A stretch of 14,127 bases of DNA from Bacteroidota bacterium (GCA_023433205.1 JAEZDS010000006.1:1-14127); one strand, 5' to 3'; positions 1 through 6,477 are shown, counted from the stretch's first letter. Notes: generated by a model not told the origin, from the letters alone. Numbers and translations are program-made.

Positions 1-2
1 GT

Positions 3-47
3 AGAATACTGTTCGAAAAAGAAGGATTGAATAGATTGTTGAGCTAG
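3..47 (+). CDS. Possible 3' end of an upstream gene (partial)
   Basis: Reading from base 3, the plus strand gives RILFEKEGLNRLLS followed by TAG at 45-47. This looks like an amphipathic protein C-terminus. It would end convergent to nrdA, about 25 bp before the repeat array starts. The fragment is only 14 codons and no family can be recognised. A second frame (VEYCSKKKD, then TGA) is also open for a few codons, so this is a weak call. Confidence 0.22.
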   Translation, partial: RILFEKEGLNRLLS

Positions 48-72
48 AAGGGCAGTGATAACTGCACTTGAC

Positions 73-336
73 AAATCGTAAATCGTAGATCGTAAATCGT
101 AAATGTACTTCGCACCTCGTACTTCTAACTTTGTACTTCAATCGTTGATCGTGGATGCACTTCGCACCTCGTACTTTGTACTTCGTACTTCTCACTTCGT
201 TCCTCTTACATCGTGCCTCGTACTTCGAACCTTGTACTTCAAATCGTAGATCGTACATCGTAAATGCACTTCGCACCTCGTACTTTGTACTTTGTACTTC
301 GTGCTTCTCACTCGTACTTCTCACTTCGTACCTCAT
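73..336. repeat. Degenerate 7-bp tandem repeat array
   Basis: About 38 head-to-tail units of mostly 7 bp, with occasional 6- or 8-bp units. All fit roughly YANNTCG, for example TAAATCG, TAGATCG, TACATCG, TACTTCG, TACTTTG, CACTTCG and CACCTCG. There is a higher-order pattern: an A-rich block (TAAATCG-like units ending in ATG) followed by a pyrimidine-rich block (ACTTCG-like units) occurs three times. Bases 155-183 and 264-292 are identical over 29 nt. The open frames across it (155-397, 292-567) only reflect the low-complexity repeat and are not genes. The array begins directly beyond the nrdA terminator. A related array lies at 6421-6477. Its function is unknown. Confidence 0.9.
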
Positions 337-366
337 AAAAAAGCCCCCCTGCTATCACAGGGAGGC
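337..366 (-). terminator. Rho-independent terminator of nrdA
   Basis: On the minus strand, arms at 358-366 and 343-351 form a 9-bp stem (GCCTCCCTG with CAGGGGGGC, one G-U pair) around a 6-nt loop. Six U residues follow (complement of 342-337). It lies 34 bp past the nrdA stop codon and should end the nrdB-nrdA transcript before it enters the repeat array. Confidence 0.88.
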
Positions 367-400
367 CGTTGTTGTTTATATAGATGCAGCAAATTAAAGG

Positions 401-2818
401 TCAGCTACCGCAGGCTTCGCAGCTATCCGGATCATCAAGTGAACAGCTTAGCTGCGCCTGTTGTTCTTCGGCTGTTAAAAGGTGTGCCTGTCCGCGGTCA
501 ATCACCAGCTGGTCTTCATTACCCAGCACTATTGCGGGTTTCTGCAATGCGCCCTGGTCAACGGTAAACTTAATAGCATCAGCTGCTGCTTTGGTGCGCA
601 GATAATACATGCCGGTTTTTAAACCTTTTTTCCAGGCGTAGAAATGCGCGCTGCTCATCTTGGCAAAGTTGGCGTCCTGAATAAAAAGGTTCAGCGATTG
701 CGACTGGTCAATAAACGCGCCGCGGTCTGCTGCCATGTCAATAATGGTACGCTGTTTGATCTCCCATACGGTTTTGTACAGTTCTTTAATATTGTCAGGG
801 ATCTCCTGGATGCCCTGTACAGAACCATTGGCAGCTATGATCTTGTTTTTCAGTGAATCATTCCAGATACCGAGTTTTACGAGGTCGCGCAGCAGGTGTT
901 TGTTCACTACCACAAATTCTCCGCTCAGTACACGCCTGGTGTAGATGTTTGATGTGTATGGTTCAAAACACTCGTTGTTGCCGAGAATCTGAGAAGTGCT
1001 TGCTGTAGGCATCGGGGCAAGCAGTAAACTGTTACGCACACCGTACTTCATTATCTCTTCACGCAGAATGTCCCACTCCCAGCGGCTGCTTGGTTTAACA
1101 TTCCACATGTCGTGCTGGAAAATGCCCTGAGAGATGGGTGAACCACTGTAGCTTTCATAAGGACCGTCAACAGCAGCCAGATCTTTACTTGCTGTGAGTG
1201 CAGCAAAATAGATGGTCTCAAATATCTCAGAATTAAGTTTCCTTGCGCTGTCACTTTCAAATGGATAACGCATCAGTATAAACGCGTCGGCCAGACCCTG
1301 TACACCTAGACCTATAGGGCGGTGACGCATGTTGCTATTTCGCGCCTCAGGTACAGGATAATAATTACGGTCAATGATCTTGTTGAGGTTTAGCGTTGCC
1401 TGATAGGTTACCTCAAATAATTTATCATGGTCAAAAGTGCCATCCTTTTCATCCACAAAACGTGGTAGTGCAATAGAGGCAAGGTTACACACAGCCACTT
1501 CATCGGCGCTGGTGTATTCGATGATCTCGGTACAAAGGTTTGATGATTTAATAGTTCCCAGATTTTTCTGGTTTGATTTTGAGTTGGCCGCGTCCTTAAA
1601 TAACATATAAGGATTGCCTGTTTCAATCTGTGCTTCGATTATAGCTGCCCATAATTCCCTTGCCTTGATCTGGCGACGGAAACGGCCCTCTCTTTCGTAT
1701 GCGGTATAAAGTTCTTCAAATTTTTCGCTGTGGCAGTCGCTTAACCCTGGGCTTTCATTCGGACACATCAGACTCCACACGCCTTCTTCCTCCACACGTT
1801 TCATAAAAAGATCGGGGATCCACAGGGCGGTAAAAAGATCGCGGGCCCGGAGTTCTTCCTTGCCATGATTTTTTCTGATGTCGAGAAAATCATAAATATC
1901 GGCGTGCCAGGGCTCTAGGTAGATGGCAATTGAACCTTTACGTTTGCCGCCTCCCTGGTCAACATAACGGGCTGTTTCGTTATAAACCTTCAGCATTGGG
2001 ATAAGACCGTTGCTTGTGCCGTTAGTGCCTTTTATATAAGATCCTGTTGCTCTTACATTATGAATGCTGAGTCCGATGCCGCCGGCGCTTTGTGAGATCT
2101 TGGCGCACTGTTTTAAAGTATCGTAAATACCGTCAATACTGTCGTCTTTCACCTGTAGCAGAAAACAGGAGCTCATCTGTGGTTTGGGAGTACCGGCATT
2201 AAAAAGAGTAGGGGTGGCGTGAGTGAACCAGCGCTCACTCATAAGATGGTAAGTGCGTATCGCCGCTTCAATGTCGTTTTTGTGAATACCTACTGCTACA
2301 CGCATTATCATGTGCTGCGGACGTTCAGCCACGCGGCCATTCATTCTTAGAAGGTAAGAACGTTCGAGGGTCTTAAAACCGAAGTAGTCATAACCAAAGT
2401 CGCGGTCGTAAATAATTGTTGAATCAAGTATGTGCGCGTTCTCCTGAACTATCTGATACACATCATCAGCTACCAGTGCAGCACGTAAACCGTTTTTAGG
2501 ATCAATGTACTTGTGAAGAGAGCTGATGGTCTTGGAAAAACTTTTAATAGTGTTTTTATGAAGGTTGCTTACAGCAATACGGGAGGCCAGCTGTGCATAA
2601 TCCGGATGTCGGACCGTAAGAGAGGCGGCAGTTTCAGCAGCTAAGTTATCAAGTTCACTGGTGGTTACACCATCATACACACCATCAATCACCTTCTTGG
2701 CAACAAGAATAGGATCAACGTGCGAGGGCTCTAAGCCATAGCTGAGTTTTTGAATCCGGGCGGTAATCTTATCGAATTTTACCGACTCCCGGGTACCGTC
2801 TCTTTTTATTACAAACAT
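401..2818 (-). CDS. nrdA: Class Ia ribonucleoside-diphosphate reductase, large (alpha) subunit
   Basis: Reduces ribonucleoside diphosphates to deoxyribonucleotides in the cytoplasm, using the radical supplied by NrdB. The 805-aa protein resembles eukaryotic R1 (RRM1) along its full length, down to the shared CxxCGS C-terminus. An N-terminal ATP cone (about 1-90, MFVIKRDG start) suggests allosteric activity control by ATP/dATP. Predicted active-site residues are all present: redox pair C218 (SSCFLL) and C444 (VAVCNLAS), N427, thiyl-radical C429 and E431 (SNLCTEI), and radical-transfer Y738-Y739 (GMYYLR). C800 and C803 in the tail (CEACGS) would re-reduce the active site via thioredoxin or glutaredoxin. 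The ATG start matches the RRM1 N-terminus. The gene lies downstream of nrdB on the same strand, 233 bp away, and ends at a strong terminator. I see no frameshift or missing residue. Confidence 0.98.
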   Translation of the reverse strand: MFVIKRDGTRESVKFDKITARIQKLSYGLEPSHVDPILVAKKVIDGVYDGVTTSELDNLAAETAASLTVRHPDYAQLASRIAVSNLHKNTIKSFSKTISSLHKYIDPKNGLRAALVADDVYQIVQENAHILDSTIIYDRDFGYDYFGFKTLERSYLLRMNGRVAERPQHMIMRVAVGIHKNDIEAAIRTYHLMSERWFTHATPTLFNAGTPKPQMSSCFLLQVKDDSIDGIYDTLKQCAKISQSAGGIGLSIHNVRATGSYIKGTNGTSNGLIPMLKVYNETARYVDQGGGKRKGSIAIYLEPWHADIYDFLDIRKNHGKEELRARDLFTALWIPDLFMKRVEEEGVWSLMCPNESPGLSDCHSEKFEELYTAYEREGRFRRQIKARELWAAIIEAQIETGNPYMLFKDAANSKSNQKNLGTIKSSNLCTEIIEYTSADEVAVCNLASIALPRFVDEKDGTFDHDKLFEVTYQATLNLNKIIDRNYYPVPEARNSNMRHRPIGLGVQGLADAFILMRYPFESDSARKLNSEIFETIYFAALTASKDLAAVDGPYESYSGSPISQGIFQHDMWNVKPSSRWEWDILREEIMKYGVRNSLLLAPMPTASTSQILGNNECFEPYTSNIYTRRVLSGEFVVVNKHLLRDLVKLGIWNDSLKNKIIAANGSVQGIQEIPDNIKELYKTVWEIKQRTIIDMAADRGAFIDQSQSLNLFIQDANFAKMSSAHFYAWKKGLKTGMYYLRTKAAADAIKFTVDQGALQKPAIVLGNEDQLVIDRGQAHLLTAEEQQAQLSCSLDDPDSCEACGS

Positions 2819-2981
2819 ACGCCTGGGGTTTTTAGTTTTTGAGTTATTTATTTAATTCACAATGTCACTACAAGGTACTTTCAATTTTAAGCCTTTGTTT
2901 TTTTCATCTTTCTAAGTTTCAACAAATCCCCGGTGAATTAATTCTATAACTGCTTTTGAGATCAGGAGCTGGCAAGCCCAC

Positions 2982-2998
2982 GCTGGTCAATGACCTGC
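2982..2998. promoter_or_regulatory. Near-palindrome between nrdB and nrdA
   Basis: GGTCA-A-TGACC at 2985-2995 is a perfect inverted repeat around one base. Past a T/T mismatch it extends by GC/GC on both sides (2982-2998). The 1-nt centre suits a protein-binding operator better than an RNA hairpin. It lies in the 233-bp nrdB-nrdA gap, about 165 bp before the nrdA start, where no convincing Bacteroidota promoter is visible. It does not match the NrdR box as I know it. The role is speculative and chance occurrence is possible. Confidence 0.25.
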
Positions 2999-3051
2999 AT
3001 CTCATAAAGTTACGAAATCAAGGGGGCGACGTCTAGCCTACTTTTGTTAAA

Positions 3052-4023
3052 CTAGAAGTCTTCGTCAAGGTTAAAAATGTTGTTTTCTTCCTTTTTATTC
3101 ATTACGCCGGCCTTCTGGTATTCAGCCACGCGTTTCTCGAAAAAGTTGGTCTTGCCCTGCAATGAGATCATCTCCATAAAGTCGAATGGGTTCGAAGCAT
3201 TATAGAATTTCTCGCAGCCCAGGGCCACCAGTAATCGGTCGGCGCAGAATTCAATATACTGGCACATGAGGTCAGCATTCATCCCAATCAGTTTTACCGG
3301 GATGGCATCCACCACAAATTTCTTCTCTATCGTTACTGCGTCGGTTATTATTTTAGTTACCTGCTCTTTAGGTAGCTGATTCTTAACATGTTGAGTGTAG
3401 AGCAGGCAGGCAAAATCACAATGCAGGCCTTCGTCACGGCTAATGAGTTCATTGCTGAAGGTGAGCCCGGGCATCAAACCACGTTTTTTGAGCCAGAATA
3501 TAGAACAGAAAGAGCCGGAAAAGAAAATGCCTTCCACAGCGGCAAATGCGATCAAACGCTCTGCAAAGCTGCCGTTGTTGATCCAGCGAATGGCCCACTC
3601 GGCCTTTTCACCCACGCAGGGCACAGTGTCTACGGCGTGCAGCAGGTGATCTTTCTCAACAGGGTCCTTAATATAAGTATCGATCAGTAATGAGTATGTT
3701 TCGGAATGGATATTCTCCATCATGATTTGAAAGCCGTAAAAACAACGGGCCTCAGGATACTGAACTTCGTTAAGGAAGTTGATAGCCAGGTTTTCATTAA
3801 CAATACCGTCACTGGCAGCAAAAAACGCAAGAACATGTTTAATAAAATGCCTTTCGTTGTCATTGAGCTTACTATTCCAGTCGGTATGATCAGCTGCCAG
3901 GTCAATTTCTTCGGCAGTCCAGAAACTTGCCTCTGCTTTTTTATAAAATTCCCAAATGTCCTTGTACTTGATAGGAAATAATACAAATCGGTCCTTGTTC
4001 TCCAGTAAAATTGGTTCTGTCAT
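3052..4023 (-). CDS. nrdB: Class Ia ribonucleoside-diphosphate reductase, small (beta) subunit
   Basis: Ferritin-like subunit that houses the di-iron centre and tyrosyl radical needed by NrdA. At 323 aa it aligns closely with eukaryotic R2 (RRM2) but lacks that family's longer N-terminal extension. By comparison with mouse R2, the iron ligands are D72 (AASDGIV), E103 and H106 (MENIHSE), E164 (AAVEGIFF), and E198 and H201 (SRDEGLH). The radical tyrosine is Y110, so this is a tyrosyl-radical enzyme rather than a radical-free (class Ic-like) variant. The acidic C-terminal tail FNLDEDF corresponds to the peptide that docks on the large subunit. The ATG at 4021-4023 gives the expected N-terminus shortly before the conserved FWTAEEIDL (34-42). 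It lies upstream of nrdA, probably in one transcription unit; the 344-bp region upstream is divergent with the sigma-like gene. Confidence 0.98.
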   Translation of the reverse strand: MTEPILLENKDRFVLFPIKYKDIWEFYKKAEASFWTAEEIDLAADHTDWNSKLNDNERHFIKHVLAFFAASDGIVNENLAINFLNEVQYPEARCFYGFQIMMENIHSETYSLLIDTYIKDPVEKDHLLHAVDTVPCVGEKAEWAIRWINNGSFAERLIAFAAVEGIFFSGSFCSIFWLKKRGLMPGLTFSNELISRDEGLHCDFACLLYTQHVKNQLPKEQVTKIITDAVTIEKKFVVDAIPVKLIGMNADLMCQYIEFCADRLLVALGCEKFYNASNPFDFMEMISLQGKTNFFEKRVAEYQKAGVMNKKEENNIFNLDEDF

Positions 4024-4076
4024 ATCGGTGCGCTAATAAATAAAATTCAACAATGTTGCCTATTGCAAATAAATGC

Positions 4077-4095
4077 AAAAAAGCCCCGGGAGCCT
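4077..4095 (-). terminator. Terminator-like hairpin in the nrdB leader
   Basis: Read on the minus strand, AGGCTC-CCG-GGGCTT can form a 6-bp stem with two G-U pairs and a 3-nt loop, running into a run of T residues (complement of 4082-4077). It lies about 55 bp before the nrdB start. It could be an attenuator of nrdB or the end of a short upstream transcript. The stem is weak and nothing shows which. Confidence 0.3.
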
Positions 4096-4293
4096 CAAGA
4101 AATGAATTAACAGCAGGTGCAAGTTTTAAACACAAAGTACGACCAAATCCTTTGATATTACTCATTTTCAGTAGTGTAATAATTTGTAAAAAAAACAAGT
4201 GCCCTAAAGTTGTTTATCTGACTTAAACTATTCTTGACTCCTAATCGCCTTCTGGTGTTTTTAACTTTAAATACTCCTTTTTTAACACTGGAT

Positions 4294-4323
4294 TTGGGTT
4301 TTTCATCGAAAAATGCAACTTTG
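4294..4323 (+). promoter_or_regulatory. Bacteroidota-type promoter of the sigma-like gene
   Basis: TTG at 4294-4296, a 19-nt spacer, then CAACTTTG at 4316-4323. This fits the Bacteroidota housekeeping consensus TTG-N19-TAnnTTTG with one mismatch in the -7 box. Transcription would start near 4330, giving a leader of about 40 nt before the ATG at 4368. The leader ends in an AT-rich stretch without a Shine-Dalgarno sequence, as is usual in this phylum. Confidence 0.65.
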
Positions 4324-4367
4324 AGAGCCTCAATACGTTAAACTAATAAATCTCTAACCAAAACCCA

Positions 4368-4937
4368 ATGGGATACGCCGATTTAATTGATCTGATTCAC
4401 AAAAAAGATACCGATGCCAAAAAACATTGGTTCGACACTTTCCACAACAGATTGTCAGCCATCGCCCGCCGTTATGCCAAAAGCGAAGAGCAGGCCGGGC
4501 AAATGCTGCATCCCGCTCTTCACAATACCTATGAAAAACTTCAGGGCATTAAAGACACCCAGGATGTGGAAAAGACAGTTGTCAGGTTATTTATAGCGGA
4601 GTGTATAGCTTTTATCAAAGAAATAAGGAGCGAGTATTACGTTGCAAGTACCGTGAATGCCAGTCTTCAGGCAAAAGAGAAATCTTTTGATCTGTTTGAC
4701 AATGGAAAAACAATTAATCTTGAGGAAATAAGCGCAGAAACCCTTTTGGGTGCTTTGCGTGAACTGGTGCCCTCGCAGCGCCTGATCTTTAACTTGCATG
4801 TAATTGATGGCTACAGCCTCTCAGATGCGGCAGGAATGCTTGAGTCGAGCGAGTTTACTTTAAAAAGCAGCCTGGAAAAAGCAAGATTCACTTTGCAGAA
4901 GAATATCGAAAAAACCCTTAAAACTGAAGGACAATGA
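4368..4937 (+). CDS. RNA polymerase sigma-70 (ECF-like) family protein, divergent
   Basis: A 189-aa protein with the two-domain layout of ECF sigma factors. Residues about 10-90 resemble sigma region 2, with DAKKHWFDTFHNRLSAIARR, an acidic/amphipathic helix and a later IKEIRSEYY segment. Residues about 124-182 resemble region 4: LLGALRELVPSQRLIFNLHV, then the helix-turn-helix GYSLSDAAGMLESSEFTLKS. Region 4 is clear; region 2 is weaker, and the usual region 2.2 acidic pattern is replaced by EEQAGQMLHPALHNTYEKL. The recognition helix reads FTLKSSLEKAR, with fewer basic residues than usual, so promoter recognition may be altered. Its stop overlaps the next gene's start by 4 nt (ATGA). Typical partners of such genes are membrane anti-sigma factors, and the downstream protein fits that. 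A small non-sigma regulator derived from the family is the main alternative. Confidence 0.8.
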   Translation: MGYADLIDLIHKKDTDAKKHWFDTFHNRLSAIARRYAKSEEQAGQMLHPALHNTYEKLQGIKDTQDVEKTVVRLFIAECIAFIKEIRSEYYVASTVNASLQAKEKSFDLFDNGKTINLEEISAETLLGALRELVPSQRLIFNLHVIDGYSLSDAAGMLESSEFTLKSSLEKARFTLQKNIEKTLKTEGQ

Positions 4938-5575
4938 AGCAGCATTTTACCTACCAGCTAAATGAAGAAAAGATACGGAAGCAGCTAAAGGAGCTGTCGG
5001 CTTCCAAAACTGAAGGGGCCTGGGAAAAGTTTGCAGAGTATTCCAACGCGCAGCCGGGTTCAGCAAATAAGCGCAGCCTGCCGCAGTTAAACCTTCAGTT
5101 AAACCGCAAAACGCTTTTGTCCGCCGCTGCGGTTCTGGTGATCGTACTTTTGTCAGTGCTGGTAGTGAATTTTACGGGAAACAGCAGTAACAGCAAAAAA
5201 CAGCAGAAGGCTTCTGTAAATGAGCCCTTTGTGCCAATGCCTTCTTTAAATGAACCTGAAATTACAGCACCACCGCTCGCACGCAGCGAAAATCCAAAAC
5301 CTGCAGCGAACGGTAACAGCGATGCCCGGCCTTCCGACAAACCCACCCTTGTAAAAGAGGAACTGGCACAAAAACCGTTGACAAAGAAAAAAACAACTAA
5401 AGACAGTATTCCTGCCGGTACTTTAAAAACGCCTGAAATGCAGACAGCCAGCACTCAGGGAGAGGTGAAGAAAAAGAGGCGTGAAGGTGCAGATCTGCTT
5501 CAGCCGGTTCAGCTCCCCGACATCCGACCGGTGATCTTAACGGAAGAGCAGGAAGAGGATATAAGACCCAATTAA
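4934..5575 (+). CDS. Single-pass membrane protein, probable anti-sigma-like partner
   Basis: A 213-aa protein, not recognised at family level beyond its layout. Residues 1-55 are a charged, presumably cytoplasmic segment with KTEGAWEKFAEYSN (25-38), resembling the conserved Trp-containing region near the start of many Bacteroidota anti-sigma partners. One hydrophobic helix spans about 60-80 (LLSAAAVLVIVLLSVLVVNF). The remaining 130 residues are a low-complexity tail rich in Pro, Lys, Ser and Glu, likely disordered and periplasmic. No catalytic motif is visible. It is translationally coupled to the sigma-like gene by an ATGA overlap and followed by a strong terminator, so the two form a compact operon. 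The anti-sigma role is inferred from position and topology; the tail has no globular sensor domain. Confidence 0.7.
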   Translation: MKQHFTYQLNEEKIRKQLKELSASKTEGAWEKFAEYSNAQPGSANKRSLPQLNLQLNRKTLLSAAAVLVIVLLSVLVVNFTGNSSNSKKQQKASVNEPFVPMPSLNEPEITAPPLARSENPKPAANGNSDARPSDKPTLVKEELAQKPLTKKKTTKDSIPAGTLKTPEMQTASTQGEVKKKRREGADLLQPVQLPDIRPVILTEEQEEDIRPN

Positions 5576-5597
5576 CAGCACTACTAAATTTTTAACG

Positions 5598-5627
5598 GCC
5601 GCTTTATAATAGCGGCTTTCGTTTTTT
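5598..5627 (+). terminator. Rho-independent terminator of the sigma/membrane-protein operon
   Basis: Perfect 6-bp stem GCCGCT/AGCGGC (5598-5603 and 5611-5616) with a 7-nt loop, followed by a T-rich tail with six consecutive T at 5622-5627. It lies 22 bp after the stop codon. Its tail runs into the likely promoter of the globin gene. Confidence 0.88.
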
Positions 5628-5639
5628 ACCGACCTGGGC

Positions 5640-5647
5640 TAACTTTG
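5640..5647 (+). promoter_or_regulatory. -7 element of the truncated hemoglobin promoter
   Basis: TAACTTTG is an exact match to the Bacteroidota -7 consensus TAnnTTTG. The -33 position, about 19-20 nt upstream, falls in the T-rich terminator tail (TTT/TTC near 5617-5620) and is only a partial TTG. The expected transcription start is near 5650-5655, right at the GTG start codon at 5652. Confidence 0.55.
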
Positions 5648-5651
5648 TGCT

Positions 5652-6005
5652 GTGAATGACATAAGAACAAAAGAAGACATTAAAAATCTGATCGACCATT
5701 TCTACGGAAGACTGCTTACAGACGCGGAACTCAAACATATTTTTGAACCGCTGGATCTTTCTGAACACCTGCCCAGGGTTGTTCACTTCTGGAGCTTCGT
5801 TTTGCTCGATGAGGAAGGCTACCGTACCAACGTCTTTGACAAACACCTGCATCTTCCTATCAAACCACATTTCTGGGATAAATGGCTTGGCCATTTTACC
5901 GCTTCAGTTGATGAATTGTACCGGGGCGAACTGGCTGAAATGGCCAAACAGCGGGCAATCTCGATCACTTATACCTTTAAGAATAAGTTTCCCGGGGTTA
6001 AGTAG
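5652..6005 (+). CDS. Group III truncated hemoglobin
   Basis: A 117-aa single-domain globin of the group III (P-type) truncated family, which binds heme and O2/NO; the physiological role is unsettled in most hosts. Aligned by eye with Campylobacter jejuni Ctb, the key residues are present: B10 Tyr18 (HFYGRLL), E7 His39, proximal F8 His65 (DKHLHLP) and G8 Trp78 (FWDKWL). The FW pair (46-47) and the helix RAISITYTF near the end also match. The family is normally about 115-140 aa, so the gene is full length. No ATG is in frame nearby, so the start is taken as GTG; it sits almost on the predicted transcription start, suggesting a leaderless mRNA. It appears monocistronic, between a terminator and a repeat-rich intergenic region. 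Confidence 0.93.
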   Translation: MNDIRTKEDIKNLIDHFYGRLLTDAELKHIFEPLDLSEHLPRVVHFWSFVLLDEEGYRTNVFDKHLHLPIKPHFWDKWLGHFTASVDELYRGELAEMAKQRAISITYTFKNKFPGVK

Positions 6006-6011
6006 TTGTGT

Positions 6012-6039
6012 TAAATACTAAGTACTAAATACCAAACAT
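6012..6039. repeat. TAAATAC-type 7-bp repeats (a second cluster at 6376-6396)
   Basis: Four consecutive 7-bp units, TAAATAC, TAAGTAC, TAAATAC, CAAACAT, begin 6 bp after the globin stop codon. A second run (TAAATAC, CAAAAAC, TAAAGGT) lies at 6376-6396, and a partial one (TGAATAC, TAAATTG) near 6342-6355. The unit length equals that of the TACTTCG arrays, and both types share a TAC-T core, so they may be related. Confidence 0.6.
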
Positions 6040-6145
6040 TGCTGTCCGAAATAATTTAAAACAAACACTGATAACTCAATTTGACGTACCGTTCAACAAA
6101 TTGATTAAAGCTGGGGTTACTTTTGAAAACCTCCACTCTTTTAAC

Positions 6146-6216
6146 CCCCGGCATCCGCCGGGGCAGGCGCTGAGGGCGCCAGGTATACGCTGCTCCTGCG
6201 CTGAAGCTTCGGCGCA
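6146..6216. repeat. Cluster of three GC-rich inverted repeats
   Basis: Three adjacent stem-forming sequences sit in otherwise AT-rich DNA: CCCCGGC-ATCC-GCCGGGG (6146-6163, perfect 7-bp stem), GGCGC-TGAGG-GCGCC (6166-6180, perfect 5-bp stem), and a 20-nt near-palindrome centred on GAAGCTTC (6197-6216, one G-T pair). None is followed by a T-run, so they are not ordinary terminators. They resemble dispersed intergenic palindromic elements (REP-like), but no second full copy is in the window to prove it. Confidence 0.6.
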
Positions 6217-6420
6217 ATCGTAGAGAGCGCAGAGTTCTTTACGGTTTTCTTTGTTTTCATGCTATTTGAGAACGCAGAGGATTTTTGTTTTCGACAAGAA
6301 TTGGGGATCTCATAGTGATTATGGTTTTTTCCGGACAGTAGTGAATACTAAATTGCAAAGCCGAAGTCTCGGCATTAAATACCAAAAACTAAAGGTGTAC
6401 GCTACCCACTACCTGTTGCG

Positions 6421-6477
6421 CACTTCAGCACTTCGTACTTCGTACCTCGTACTTCGTACTTTGTACTTCGTACCTCT
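6421..6477. repeat. TACTTCG-type 7-bp tandem array, second locus
   Basis: Eight units, CACTTCA, GCACTTCG (8 bp), TACTTCG, TACCTCG, TACTTCG, TACTTTG, TACTTCG, TACCTCT. They use the same variants and the same strand orientation as the array at 73-336. It ends 15 bp before the TTG element of the kynU promoter. Confidence 0.88.

Larger units (their letters stand above)
4024..4367. other. Divergent intergenic region between nrdB and the sigma-like gene
   Basis: This 344-bp AT-rich stretch separates two divergent start codons. It contains a good promoter for the rightward sigma-like gene and a terminator-like hairpin in the probable nrdB leader, listed separately. I searched for a TTG/TAnnTTTG pair directed at nrdB and found none that fits. 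An open frame overlapping it on the minus strand (3941-4198) has no recognisable protein character. No RNA gene was recognised. Confidence 0.6.

Noticed and set aside
73..336. CRISPR-like array
   Set aside because: The repeat unit is only 7 bp, there are no spacers of uniform length, and no cas genes are in the window.
155..567. Overlapping open frames in the left repeat array (80 and 91 codons) rich in Leu, Thr, Ser, Tyr and Phe
   Set aside because: They are translations of 7-bp repeats, which give a 7-residue periodic pattern in any frame lacking stops. They run into the terminator and antisense to nrdA.
2985..2995. NrdR box upstream of nrdA
   Set aside because: The palindrome GGTCA-A-TGACC does not resemble the AT-rich NrdR box consensus, and a pair of boxes is not present.
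5095..5454. 119-codon antisense open frame opposite the membrane-protein gene
   Set aside because: It reflects the skewed composition of the low-complexity tail and membrane helix on the other strand, and there is no promoter or family match.
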